The notes beneath the pieces are model-generated. The model ran no database searches. It had not been told where the DNA came from and saw only the letters and a program-made list of their open reading frames with translations. Shown in pieces: positions 26,588 through 34,875 of a stretch of DNA of 64,000 nt. The DNA is from Rhizobium tropici CIAT 899. Its GTDB lineage: Bacteria > Pseudomonadota > Alphaproteobacteria > Rhizobiales > Rhizobiaceae. Position 1 is the stretch's first letter. Each line of letters starts with the position of its first letter. Where the stretch lies: assembly GCF_000330885.1 (NCBI RefSeq), contig NC_020059.1, positions 733,001-797,000 of the forward strand. The letters run 5' to 3'. A program made the position numbers and the translations under genes.

Positions 26588-27115
26588 ATGAGTGAAACAT
26601 CCAAGACACCCCTCGCCATCATCGTCATGGGTGTGAGCGGCAGTGGCAAATCCTCGATCGGTGAGGGTGTAGCGGCCCGGCTCGGCATCCACTTCATCGA
26701 AGGCGATGCTCTCCATCCGGCAGCCAATGTCGAGAAGATGAGCAAGGGCATTCCGCTGACGGATGAGGATCGCTGGCCTTGGCTCGAAAAGATCGGCCAG
26801 GAAATATCGGCAAGCCTTGCGAAAGGCGAAGGCGTTGCCGTGACCTGCTCGGCGCTGAAGCACGTCTATCGCGAGCGCCTGCGGGCATCCGCCGGCGGTC
26901 ACCTCTATTTCATCTATCTCGAAGGCTCCAAAGAGCTGCTGACGAAGCGCATGGGCGAGCGCAAGGGGCATTTCATGCCGACCTCGCTGCTCGAAAGCCA
27001 ATTGCAGACGCTGGAAGTACCGACGGGCGAGCCCGGTGTCGTCACCGTCGACATCGACGCCACGATCGAAGAGATCGTCGATGCGTCTGTCAAAAGCCTC
27101 CGGGCAATCCTCTAA
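26588..27115 (+). CDS. gntK: Gluconokinase
   Basis: A 175-residue cytoplasmic kinase that phosphorylates D-gluconate to 6-phosphogluconate, feeding the Entner-Doudoroff and pentose phosphate routes. The P-loop is VMGVSGSGKSSIG at residues 13-25. The gluconokinase-specific block FIEGDALHPAANVEKMSKGIPLTDEDRWPWL follows at about 37-67, and the arginine finger region is TKRMGERKGHFM. The length is normal for the bacterial GntK type. The stop codon TAA lies at the first bases of a palindromic repeat. Confidence 0.95.
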   Translation: MSETSKTPLAIIVMGVSGSGKSSIGEGVAARLGIHFIEGDALHPAANVEKMSKGIPLTDEDRWPWLEKIGQEISASLAKGEGVAVTCSALKHVYRERLRASAGGHLYFIYLEGSKELLTKRMGERKGHFMPTSLLESQLQTLEVPTGEPGVVTVDIDATIEEIVDASVKSLRAIL

Positions 27116-27175
27116 AGCAATTCCAGGAAAAGTGCGTAGCGGCTTTCCGTGCGGAATTGCGTGAGATAGAGCGGT
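27114..27175. repeat. Palindromic repeat between convergent gntK and dadA-like genes
   Basis: AAGCAATTCC-AGGAAAAGTG leads to GGCTTTCCGTGCGGAATTGC, giving a dyad with arms GCAATTCC/GGAATTGC and GGAAAAG/CTTTCC. GAGATAGAGCGGTTCA follows. It fills the gap exactly between the two stop codons. The same family occurs at 61983-62036. Confidence 0.8.
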
Positions 27176-28423
27176 TCAGGGCGCAAACCGGCCCGGAGCG
27201 TAAGCCGAAATATCGATGAACGGCTTCTCGCCGGTGATGAGTTCGGCAAGCACTCGGCCGGTCACAGGCCCGAGCGTGAGGCCGTGATGGGCATGCCCGA
27301 AGGCGAACCATAGGCCGTTATGGCGCGGCGCCTTGCCGATGATCGGCATCATGTCGGGCGTGCAGGGCCGTGCTCCCATCCAGGGTTCCGGATCGAGCCG
27401 TTCGCCGAGCGGGAAGGTGGTGCGCGCGACGGCCTCGGCACGGTCGAGCTGGACCGGTGTCTTGGGAGCATCGCGCAGGGCGAATTCGGCGCCGGTCGTC
27501 AGCCGGATGCCCCGGCTCATCGGCGCCAGAAGATAGCCGCGCTCGGCATCCAGCGTCCAGTTGTTGAGGATGGCGTCGCCCTCAGTGGCGTAATGCATGT
27601 GATAGCCGCGCTTGACGCCGAGCGGGAAGGCATAGCCGAAGCGTTTCGTGACGATATCGGCCCAGGGGCCGAGTGCGACGACGACGTCCTCCGCCTCGAT
27701 CGACCCTTCCGCCGTCACCATTCTCCAGGCCGAGCCGGCCATTCCGAGCGAGACGGCATCTCCCGTCGTCACACGCCCGCCAATGCTTTCGAAATATCGG
27801 CGATAGGCTGATGTCAGCCCGTGCGGGTCAAGCACCGACCAGGGATCACGCCAGCGCAGGGCACCGGAAAAATTGCCTCTGAGATGCGGCTCCATGGTTG
27901 TGATCTCCGCACCGCTCAAAGCGTCGTAGCCGATCCCGAATTCGCGGTTGAGACGCACCGCTTCTGCAAACTCGGCGTCGCGCTTCTCGTTCGAACGGAA
28001 CAGCTCCACCCAGCCGTTTTTACGAATGAGCTCTTCGGCATGCGAGGCTTCGATGAGATCGTTGTGCTCGCTGACGGAATGTTCGATCAGCGGCGCATAG
28101 GCACGCGAAATCATCTCGTGGCGCTTGGTATTGGAGTTCCACCAATAGCGGGCGAGAAAGGCGATCTGCGCCGGCAGAGCGCGCAGATGGTAATGCGCGT
28201 CGATGCGATTGTTGAAGGCATAGCGCAGCAGCAGGCCGAATTGCTGCGGGAAGCCATAAGGCACCACGCCCTCGCGCTGAATGAGGCCGGCATTGCCGAA
28301 GGATGTTCCCTGGCCTGGTGGCTGACGATCGACTAGGACGACTTGCCGTCCTCGCCGCTGCAGATGGATTGCCGTCGAAACGCCGACGATGCCCGCACCG
28401 AGAACGATTGCGTCCTTTGTCAT
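27176..28423 (-). CDS. FAD-dependent D-amino-acid dehydrogenase-like protein
   Basis: A 415-residue flavoprotein of the DAO/DadA family. The dinucleotide-binding motif is IVLGAGIVGVSTAIHLQRRGRQVVLVD at residues 6-32, followed by GQGTSFGNAGLIQ, the DadA-type FAD contact. The C-terminal segment PCTPDMMPIIGKAPRHNGLWFAFGHAHHGLTLGP is also characteristic. It would oxidise a D-amino acid or related amine and pass electrons to the respiratory chain; no alanine racemase gene adjoins it. Its stop codon lies at the edge of a repeat shared with gntK. Substrate is not determined. Confidence 0.85.
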   Translation of the reverse strand: MTKDAIVLGAGIVGVSTAIHLQRRGRQVVLVDRQPPGQGTSFGNAGLIQREGVVPYGFPQQFGLLLRYAFNNRIDAHYHLRALPAQIAFLARYWWNSNTKRHEMISRAYAPLIEHSVSEHNDLIEASHAEELIRKNGWVELFRSNEKRDAEFAEAVRLNREFGIGYDALSGAEITTMEPHLRGNFSGALRWRDPWSVLDPHGLTSAYRRYFESIGGRVTTGDAVSLGMAGSAWRMVTAEGSIEAEDVVVALGPWADIVTKRFGYAFPLGVKRGYHMHYATEGDAILNNWTLDAERGYLLAPMSRGIRLTTGAEFALRDAPKTPVQLDRAEAVARTTFPLGERLDPEPWMGARPCTPDMMPIIGKAPRHNGLWFAFGHAHHGLTLGPVTGRVLAELITGEKPFIDISAYAPGRFAP

Positions 28424-28541
28424 CTTATCCTGCTATCCGCATGCTCTTTGCATTCTCGCCCAGTCCTTGCTCATAGCCTGGACCGCGCTCTAAGCATCGA
28501 AAATGCCTGCCAAATTTCGTCGGCGCAATTGAAAAATGCGG

Positions 28542-29039
28542 TCAGGCCGTACTCTGTCTCAGGCAGGCGTTTTCGGCGCGGATGCGGATCGCAAGAATGA
28601 TGCCGTTGAGCAGCGAAAAGATCGCGGCGTAAAGCGGCATGCCGAAGGCAAGCGGCAAGACAGCGATCTCGCCGACGACGACGGCATAGTTCGGATGGCT
28701 GAGGAAGCGATAGGGTCCTTTGGTCACCAGCGCCGCGCGGGGCAATATGATGATGCGCGTCGTCCAACGATCCCTCAGTGTCGCCAGTACCCAGAGGCGC
28801 AGTCCCTGCAGTACCATGAAGAGCAGGAACCAGACGAGATCGACAGGCCGGCCGATGGCGAGCAACCACAATCCGATCAGCCAAGCTGCGTGCATCGCCA
28901 CCATGAAGGGATAGTGCTCCGGCGCATATTCCCGAGCGCCGCGGTCAAGGAGCGCTGCGGTATTGCGCCTGGCATAGATAAGCTCCGCCAGCCGCTGCAG
29001 CGTCACGAAGGCCAGAAGCGCGATCGACGGCCACAGCAT
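28542..29039 (-). CDS. ICMT-family methyltransferase (BpsB/YpbQ-like)
   Basis: A 165-residue membrane protein with several hydrophobic segments. The isoprenylcysteine carboxyl-methyltransferase signature is visible as YRFLSHPNYAVVVGEIAVLPLAFGMPLYA near residues 105-133, followed by RIRAENACL near the end. Its ATG overlaps the stop codon of the upstream type III polyketide synthase (ATGA), so the two are translationally coupled. In Bacillus subtilis the pair BpsA/BpsB makes and O-methylates alkylpyrones. By analogy this enzyme probably methylates the PKS product. That function is inferred from the pairing. Confidence 0.85.
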   Translation of the reverse strand: MLWPSIALLAFVTLQRLAELIYARRNTAALLDRGAREYAPEHYPFMVAMHAAWLIGLWLLAIGRPVDLVWFLLFMVLQGLRLWVLATLRDRWTTRIIILPRAALVTKGPYRFLSHPNYAVVVGEIAVLPLAFGMPLYAAIFSLLNGIILAIRIRAENACLRQSTA

Positions 29040-30091
29040 CAGGCGACTCTCCTCAGGGTAATACAGCTTGCCGAAAATCCTGGCCCCATGGCAAGCAGGG
29101 CGGAACGCTCCGGCAAGCCGGCCGCAATGGCGCGCTCCAGCACGAACAGTATCGTGGGCGAGGACATGTTGCCGTAGTCGCGGATCACCTCGCGTTCGAT
29201 TTCGAGCGAGCCTTCTTCAAGGCCGAGCGCGCTTTCGAGAGCCGCCAATACCTTGGCGCCGCCCGGATGACAGATGAAGCGGTCGATATCGGAGATCAAA
29301 AGCCGGGATCGCTCCAGAATGCCGGCAACGGCGCTCTTGAGATGCGTCTCGGCAAAGACCGGCAGTGATTGTTCGAGGATGATGCCGAAGCCGGTGTCAT
29401 CGATCTTCCAGCCCATGATGCCGAGGCTGTCGGGGAAAAGATGTTCGCCCGTCGATTCGATCTCTGCAATTCCGCCTTCGCCGGCCCGCAGCACGCAGGC
29501 CGCTGCTCCATCGCCGAACAGTGCCGTGGCAATGATGTTGGGCCGTGTCAACTCGTCCAGCCGAAAGGCAAGGGAGCAGAGTTCGATCGAGATAAAAAGA
29601 ACAACGGCGCTTGGCCGGCTTCGTGCCATCTTCGTTGCGACCGCAAGACCGGATACGCCGGCTGCACAGCCGAGCCCGAAGACCGGCACGCGCTCGATAT
29701 CGCTGCGGAAGCCCATCAAGCCGGCCAGCCGCGCGTCGAGGCTCGGCGTCGCAAGTCCGGTGGAGGAGACTGTAACAACGCAATCCACATGCCGGGCCTC
29801 AAGACCGGCGCGTTGCAGCGCTGCAGTCGCCGTCCGGCGGAAAAGCTCCGAGGCCACCTCGGTATAGGCGGCCATGCGGTCCTGCCAGCCATGTGGTTCT
29901 TCGAACCAGGAAAGCGGCCGCGCCACATGGCGCTTGCGGATGCCGGTGCTTTCGAACACGCGGGCGAGATATTTGAAATCTTGAAAGCGGCTCGAGAACA
30001 GACGGCCCGCGGTCTCGGCTGCGTCGGTCTGAAGGATGATGTTGTCGGGCGTTGCGGTAGCGACGCTTAGAAGTTTGACGGTATCGGTCAC
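29039..30091 (-). CDS. Type III polyketide synthase (chalcone/stilbene synthase family)
   Basis: A 350-residue cytoplasmic homodimeric enzyme that condenses malonyl-CoA onto an acyl-CoA starter. The catalytic triad is visible: Cys142 in FGLGCAAGVSG, His275 in FICHPGGAKVL and Asn308 in RDYGNMSSPTI. The C terminus contains GPGFSASCITLR, the usual cyclisation-pocket end. The GTG at 30091 is the best start because AGGAG lies seven bases upstream; a reading from 30262 adds 57 residues with no family match. It is coupled to the methyltransferase gene. Products in bacteria are alkylpyrones, resorcinols or phloroglucinols; alkylpyrone is favoured by the partner. Confidence 0.92.
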   Translation of the reverse strand: MTDTVKLLSVATATPDNIILQTDAAETAGRLFSSRFQDFKYLARVFESTGIRKRHVARPLSWFEEPHGWQDRMAAYTEVASELFRRTATAALQRAGLEARHVDCVVTVSSTGLATPSLDARLAGLMGFRSDIERVPVFGLGCAAGVSGLAVATKMARSRPSAVVLFISIELCSLAFRLDELTRPNIIATALFGDGAAACVLRAGEGGIAEIESTGEHLFPDSLGIMGWKIDDTGFGIILEQSLPVFAETHLKSAVAGILERSRLLISDIDRFICHPGGAKVLAALESALGLEEGSLEIEREVIRDYGNMSSPTILFVLERAIAAGLPERSALLAMGPGFSASCITLRRVA

Positions 30092-30195
30092 GAGTTTCTC
30101 CTGCGCCCTTGAGGGGCGTGGGATGAAAACACGTGGTGAGGGTGGTCTATTCGATGCCGTAGCAGTCACGAAAGAGTGACGACGTCCCGGCTTGG

Positions 30196-30221
30196 GATGC
30201 GCCGAAAAAATTTTGCGCATC
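30196..30221. promoter_or_regulatory. Inverted repeat between the PKS and TPR genes
   Basis: GATGCGC and GCGCATC are perfect 7-base arms around a 12-base A/T-rich centre. The site lies about 105 bases upstream of the PKS start and 70 bases upstream of the TPR gene. It could be an operator for either gene. Confidence 0.4.
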
Positions 30222-30288
30222 GTCCGAATAAAAGATGCCGATGGTGTGTTCTCCCCTCGCAACGTTCATTTTGCCAAGGAGACATTCC

Positions 30289-30831
30289 ATGACGACCAAA
30301 GCAATTCGCCTGGCTTCCATCGCTCTCGGCGCAAGCCTGACCCTCGGCGCTTTCGCCATCCCGGTCTTTGCTGCCGGCGACGATTCCAGCACGACGCCGA
30401 CCTGCAAGAAGGGCGAGATCTACGACCAGAAAACGAAGAAGTGCGTCAAGCAGCAGGGCGCCAACGTCACGGACGAAAACCGCGCGGATTATGCCTACTC
30501 GCTCGCCAAGAAGGATCATCGCTACGAGGAAGCACTGGCGGTTCTCGACACGATGAAGAATCCGAATACGGCGGAAGCGCTGAACTATCGCGGCTATGTT
30601 ACCCGCAAGCTCGGCCGCACGGACGAAGGCATTTCCTATTACCAGAAGTCCGTCGCCATGGATCCGAAGTACACGCTAGTTCGTGAATATCTCGGCGAAG
30701 CCTACGTCATCAAGGGCCAGATGGACCTCGCCAAGGATCAGCTGAGCACGATCAAGACGCTCTGCGGCAACACGAGCTGTGAGGAATATCGCGATCTCCA
30801 CGCCGCGATCATGAATCCGTCCAGCTTGTGA
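30289..30831 (+). CDS. Secreted TPR protein
   Basis: A 180-residue protein with a signal peptide (MTTKAIRLASIALGASLTLGAFAIPVFAAG). A short segment with two cysteines follows (TCKKGEIYDQKTKKCVKQ), and then tetratricopeptide-like helices from about residue 65 (YAYSLAKKDHRYEEALAVLDTMKNPNTAEALNYRGYVTRKLGRTDEGISYYQKSVAMDP). Two further cysteines occur near the end (LCGNTSCEEYRDLH). It is probably periplasmic and may bind a partner protein. AAGGAG precedes the ATG at 30289. It is 53 bases upstream of an ECF sigma gene, and may belong to the same unit. Specific role unknown. Confidence 0.8.
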   Translation: MTTKAIRLASIALGASLTLGAFAIPVFAAGDDSSTTPTCKKGEIYDQKTKKCVKQQGANVTDENRADYAYSLAKKDHRYEEALAVLDTMKNPNTAEALNYRGYVTRKLGRTDEGISYYQKSVAMDPKYTLVREYLGEAYVIKGQMDLAKDQLSTIKTLCGNTSCEEYRDLHAAIMNPSSL

Positions 30832-30884
30832 TCGCAGGTCAGCGCCGGGGATAAAGACGAGAAGCAGGGAGCTTTGCGAGGGAT

Positions 30885-31538
30885 ATGGGAGTGATGCCAG
30901 TCGCTCGTGGCGCAATTTCCGCTTATAGTCTGACGGCAACGGAGCCGCCAAAAAGATCGGCGGCTCCCGGGCATGCGAAAGTGGCGGAGGATGTCATAGC
31001 GAGCGAAGAGGATATCAGGGCGGGACTGTCCCAGCATCTGACGCGGCTGTGGCGCTATGGTGTGGTGCTGTCGCGTCAGCGCGACGTGGCCGACGATCTC
31101 GTGCAGGCGACCTGCGTCAGGGCTCTGGAGCGAGCGGCTCAGTTCACATCGGGTACGCGGCTCGATCGCTGGCTCTTTGCCATCCTGCATTCGATCTGGC
31201 TGAACGAGGTCCGCTCGCGCCGCGTGCGCATGGGGCAGGGCTTTGTCGATGCCGACGAGACGCTGGTTTTCGACGGTGCTCGGGAAACCGAAACGCACAT
31301 TTTGGCTGGGCAGGTGTTGCAGCGCGTTCAGGCTCTGCCGGAGGCTCAGCGCACTGCGGTGTTCCTGGCCTATGTCGAAGGGCTTTCCTATCGCGAGGTG
31401 GCTGACGTTCTTGATGTGCCGATCGGGACGGTCATGAGCCGGCTGGCGGCGGCGCGGGCGAAACTCGCCGAGGGCATGGGAATGGCGGCTGACGGAAAAT
31501 CGTCCGGAGGTGAGCGACTGGGGAATGGAAATGAGTGA
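30885..31538 (+). CDS. ECF-family RNA polymerase sigma factor
   Basis: A protein of up to 217 residues with sigma region 2 (LWRYGVVLSRQRDVADDLVQATCVRALERA, about residues 54-83) and region 4 (LPEAQRTAVFLAYVEGLSYREVADVLDVPIGTVMSRLAAARAKL, about 151-194). No region 1 or 3 is present, which defines the ECF group. The first 40 residues are not typical and the true start could be further in; the ATG at 30885 has only a weak site. The 3' end overlaps the downstream anti-sigma gene, the normal arrangement for a sigma/anti-sigma pair. The stimulus is unknown. Confidence 0.87.
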   Translation: MGVMPVARGAISAYSLTATEPPKRSAAPGHAKVAEDVIASEEDIRAGLSQHLTRLWRYGVVLSRQRDVADDLVQATCVRALERAAQFTSGTRLDRWLFAILHSIWLNEVRSRRVRMGQGFVDADETLVFDGARETETHILAGQVLQRVQALPEAQRTAVFLAYVEGLSYREVADVLDVPIGTVMSRLAAARAKLAEGMGMAADGKSSGGERLGNGNE

Positions 31539-32334
31539 ATTGCATAAAGGACAGATGCCCTCGGACGAGCAGCTCACCGCCTTCATCGATGGTGAGCTGA
31601 ATGTCTCCGAGCGCGAGCGGATCGAACGATTGATCGCCGACGATGAGCGCGTGGCGGAGCGATTCGATTTTCTGTCGCGCAGCACCTTGCCCTTCGCAGA
31701 GGCATTCCAGCCGATACTTGCCGAGGCTCCGGCTGCGAGGCTGGATGCCATGCTTGCCGGCATTCCCTCGAGAGAGGAGAGCAAAGCCAGCACTGCCGGC
31801 ATCGGCCGTCGCGGTTTCCTTGCGGCTGTCGCCGCAAGTTTCGTCGCTGCCATTGCCGTCGACCGTGCCGTGATCGGCATCGGCCACCGGCTTTCGAAAC
31901 CGGATGAAGATACGGAATGGCGTGCCGTAGTGGCGGAATATCTCTCGCTCTATACGGCGGATACGCTGAGCGCTCCGGCCGGTGATCATGCGCAACAGGT
32001 TGCGCAATTGAATGAAGTCGGTGCCAAATTGAATCTGTCGCTGGCGCCCGAAGCCGTCGCCATGCCGGGTGTCGAGTTCAAGCGTGCTCAGATCCTGAAT
32101 TATGACAGCAAGCCGCTGGCTCAGATCGCCTATCTCGATCCTGAAAGCGGTCCCATGGCGCTCTGCATCGTCCGATCCGCCAAGGGTGCGGCGGCGCCGG
32201 ACATGGAAAATCGCAAGGGCATGAATGTCGTCTATTGGTCGAGCGCCACCCACGCCTTCATGCTGATCGGCCATGCGCCGATCGACCGGATGGAGCAACT
32301 TGCGGCTGATGTCAGGGCGCATCTGGTCGCCTGA
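31531..32334 (+). CDS. Membrane anti-sigma factor
   Basis: A protein of 267 residues with an N-terminal cytoplasmic sigma-binding region (LTAFIDGELNVSERERIERLIADDERVAERFDF). One membrane segment lies near residues 95-115 (RRGFLAAVAASFVAAIAVDRAVIGIG), followed by a periplasmic domain. The N-terminal part lacks the His-Cys-Cys zinc motif of ZAS anti-sigma factors, so it belongs to the zinc-free group. It overlaps the sigma gene by eight bases. In-frame starts exist at 31510 (GTG), 31525 and 31531; I chose the last because the protein then begins MSELHK. Confidence 0.8.
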   Translation: MSELHKGQMPSDEQLTAFIDGELNVSERERIERLIADDERVAERFDFLSRSTLPFAEAFQPILAEAPAARLDAMLAGIPSREESKASTAGIGRRGFLAAVAASFVAAIAVDRAVIGIGHRLSKPDEDTEWRAVVAEYLSLYTADTLSAPAGDHAQQVAQLNEVGAKLNLSLAPEAVAMPGVEFKRAQILNYDSKPLAQIAYLDPESGPMALCIVRSAKGAAAPDMENRKGMNVVYWSSATHAFMLIGHAPIDRMEQLAADVRAHLVA

Positions 32335-32480
32335 GGGCTGTTTGGCGCGCGACTAAAATGGCGTGATTCAAAAAGAATTTGGCGAAAACCCATCCTGCTG
32401 GTATTCTTTGCCCAACGAAAATCGAACGAGCGCCAGCAGCATACCTTCAGGGGCCTTGCGCGGCGCGGTGGAAAAGATAC

Positions 32481-34061
32481 GTGAGTGACCCCGACAGCGG
32501 CCTAGCGCCGCAGGCAGACGGGGCGTCGGCAGCAGAGCGCAGGAAGGGTAAATCCTCCCGGCGCGCGAAGCGTAAGCGCGGTCACGGCCGTCCGAACGCT
32601 CATTCTGCGGAGGCCGCCCAGGCAGGCAAGTCCAGCCAGGTGGCGCAACGCCCAGCAGAGGATGAGGCCGGCTTACCGGCCAAAAAGCGCAAGCGCCGGC
32701 GCCGTGCGCGCGCAGCCCAAGGTGGTGCGCAGCCTGCTTCCCAGACACAGCAGCTTTCGGCACCGGCTGAGCATCGTGCCTCGCCGGATCATGGCCATCC
32801 GTCTTCGCATAAAAGCGGCAAGAACCGGCGCAAGCATCGCAGCAAGCGTGGCCTGCAGGGCCGGCCTCTGGTGCATGAGAAAGTGGCGCAGATCGTCGCT
32901 CCTGCCAATGCGCCTTCGAACGCGCATGCGCCAGTGGCCCATGACGAGCATCGCCAGATCAGGCAATCGCCGCCGCGCCGTGAAGGGCAGGGCCAACATC
33001 ACCACTATGCCGACGCCGATTCCCGGCCACTCGACCTCTATGCGGCCCTCGACCTCGGCACCAACAATTGCCGCCTGCTGATCGCGCAGCCGACCCGCCC
33101 CGGCCAGTTCCGGGTGGTCGATGCCTTTTCGCGCATCGTGCGCCTCGGTGAGGGGCTCGGTGCCAGCGGACGTCTGTCGAGCGATGCCATGGATCGCGCA
33201 GTGGAGGCGCTGCGCATCTGCGCGGCCAAGCTGAAGACGCGCGAAATCCGGCGCATGCGGCTGATCGCGACCGAGGCCTGCCGCGCCGCCGACAACGGCG
33301 AGGCATTCCTTGCGCGCGTGACCGAAGAGACCGGATTGCAGCTCGAAATCATTGATCGCGAGACCGAGGCGCGGCTTGCCGTTTCCGGGTGCTCCTCGCT
33401 GGTGGGACCGGAGGCGCGCTCCGTCGTGCTGTTCGATATCGGCGGCGGCTCCTCCGAAATTGCCGTCATCCGTATCGGCGAGAATCGATCCAGCCGGCTG
33501 GCCAATCACATCACCCATTGGACCTCGCTGCCCGTCGGTGTCGTCACGCTCTCCGAGCGGCATGGCGGTCGCGACGTGACGCCTGAGCTGTTCGAGACGA
33601 TGGTGTGCGAAGTCCAGCGCATGCTCGAGCGTTTCGATTGCCCGCCGGTACATGGCGCAGCACGCGACAGCGGCGACTTCCACCTGATCGGGACTTCGGG
33701 CACGGTAACGACGCTTGCCGGCGTTCACCTCGATCTGCCGCGCTACGATCGGCGCAGGGTCGACGGTGTCTGGCTGTCGGATGACGAGGTGAGCGCGATG
33801 CAGGCGAAGCTCTTGTCCTGGGATTTTGCCGGCCGCGCCGCCAATCCCTGCATCGGGCCGGATCGCGCCGATCTGGTGCTGGCAGGCTGCGCCATTCTGG
33901 AGGCGATCCGCCGCCGCTGGCCGAGCCCGCGCATGCGCGTTGCCGATCGCGGCCTGCGCGAGGGATTGCTGACCGACATGATGGCAGACGATGGCGTTTG
34001 GCGGCGGGGCCGCTTGCGCCGGGGTCATCGACCGAGGGATATGAAGGGGCCGCAGACGTGA
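32481..34061 (+). CDS. Ppx/GppA phosphatase with a long basic N-terminal extension
   Basis: The C-terminal 340 residues form an exopolyphosphatase/guanosine-pentaphosphate phosphatase of the ASKHA fold. Phosphate-loop motifs are [30 protein letters not shown] and [15 protein letters not shown]. It would cut polyphosphate or convert pppGpp to ppGpp. The first 185 or so residues are disordered, rich in Lys, Arg, His, Ala and Pro, with a run [11 protein letters not shown]; the usual family has no such extension. The start is uncertain; GTG at 32481 was preferred over 32379. The stop overlaps the rlmE start (GTGA), so the two are co-translated. Confidence 0.85.
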   Translation: MSDPDSGLAPQADGASAAERRKGKSSRRAKRKRGHGRPNAHSAEAAQAGKSSQVAQRPAEDEAGLPAKKRKRRRRARAAQGGAQPASQTQQLSAPAEHRASPDHGHPSSHKSGKNRRKHRSKRGLQGRPLVHEKVAQIVAPANAPSNAHAPVAHDEHRQIRQSPPRREGQGQHHHYADADSRPLDLYAALDLGTNNCRLLIAQPTRPGQFRVVDAFSRIVRLGEGLGASGRLSSDAMDRAVEALRICAAKLKTREIRRMRLIATEACRAADNGEAFLARVTEETGLQLEIIDRETEARLAVSGCSSLVGPEARSVVLFDIGGGSSEIAVIRIGENRSSRLANHITHWTSLPVGVVTLSERHGGRDVTPELFETMVCEVQRMLERFDCPPVHGAARDSGDFHLIGTSGTVTTLAGVHLDLPRYDRRRVDGVWLSDDEVSAMQAKLLSWDFAGRAANPCIGPDRADLVLAGCAILEAIRRRWPSPRMRVADRGLREGLLTDMMADDGVWRRGRLRRGHRPRDMKGPQT

Positions 34062-34795
34062 CCAAGCCAACCATCGCCGGCAACCGCACGGGCCGCAAGC
34101 TCGGCCAGCGCGTCAAGAAAAAGAAGCTGAAGGCTTCGTCGCGCCAATGGCTGCAGCGCCATATCAACGATCCCTATGTGCAGCGCGCCCAGCTTGAAGG
34201 TTACCGTGCCCGCGCCGCCTTCAAGCTGCTGGAGATCGACGAGAAGCATCAGATACTCAAGGGTGCTCGCCGCATCATCGACCTGGGTGCCGCTCCCGGC
34301 AGCTGGTCGCAGATCGCCGCCAAGGTGACCGATTCGACCGAGGAGGATATCCGCGTCGCCGCGATCGACTTCCTCGAAATGGCGCCGATCCCCGGCGTCA
34401 GCATCCTGCAGCTCGACTTTCTGGAGCCGGATGCGCCGCAGCGGTTGATCGATGCGGTCGGAGGTACGCCCGATCTGGTGCTGTCGGATATGGCCGCGCC
34501 GACGACCGGTCATCACCGGACCGATCACCTGCGCACGATGCACCTCTGCGAAGTGGCAGCCCATTTCGCCGTCGAGGTGCTGGCCGAAGGCGGGCATTTC
34601 CTCGCCAAGACCTTCCAGGGCGGCACGGAGCGAGACCTGCTGACCTTCCTCAAGCAGAATTTCCGTCAGGTCGTCCATGTAAAGCCCGGCGCATCCAGAG
34701 CCGAGTCGGTGGAAATGTTCCTGCTGGCGAAGGGCTTCAAGGGCCGGAAGCCCGAAGGCCAGACGGAAGAAGAGCAATCTGCCGCCGACCGCTAA
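34058..34795 (+). CDS. rlmE: 23S rRNA 2'-O-ribose methyltransferase RlmE (FtsJ/RrmJ)
   Basis: A 245-residue SAM-dependent enzyme that methylates U2552 in the A-loop of 23S rRNA during late 50S assembly. The catalytic K-D-K-E set fits the segments [29 protein letters not shown] and FLAKTFQGG, and the SAM loop is [12 protein letters not shown]. The N-terminal basic region ([18 protein letters not shown]) is the alphaproteobacterial form. The GTG start at 34058 follows AAGGGG and overlaps the phosphatase stop. A hairpin after the stop separates it from the convergent exporter gene. Confidence 0.95.
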   Translation: MTKPTIAGNRTGRKLGQRVKKKKLKASSRQWLQRHINDPYVQRAQLEGYRARAAFKLLEIDEKHQILKGARRIIDLGAAPGSWSQIAAKVTDSTEEDIRVAAIDFLEMAPIPGVSILQLDFLEPDAPQRLIDAVGGTPDLVLSDMAAPTTGHHRTDHLRTMHLCEVAAHFAVEVLAEGGHFLAKTFQGGTERDLLTFLKQNFRQVVHVKPGASRAESVEMFLLAKGFKGRKPEGQTEEEQSAADR

Positions 34796-34828
34796 ATCCG
34801 GCGATCCTCGATCGCTAAACTGACGAAA

Positions 34829-34867
34829 CCCTCATTGCGCTGCCGTTTGGCTGAAGCGTAATGAGGG
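34829..34867. terminator. Hairpin between convergent rlmE and MFS genes
   Basis: CCCTCATTGCGCT pairs with AGCGTAATGAGGG, a 13-bp stem with one G-U pair. It lies between the two stop codons. There is no clear T tract on either strand, so it may work as a bidirectional terminator or mRNA end. Confidence 0.55.
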
Positions 34868-34875
34868 CTGGACCA

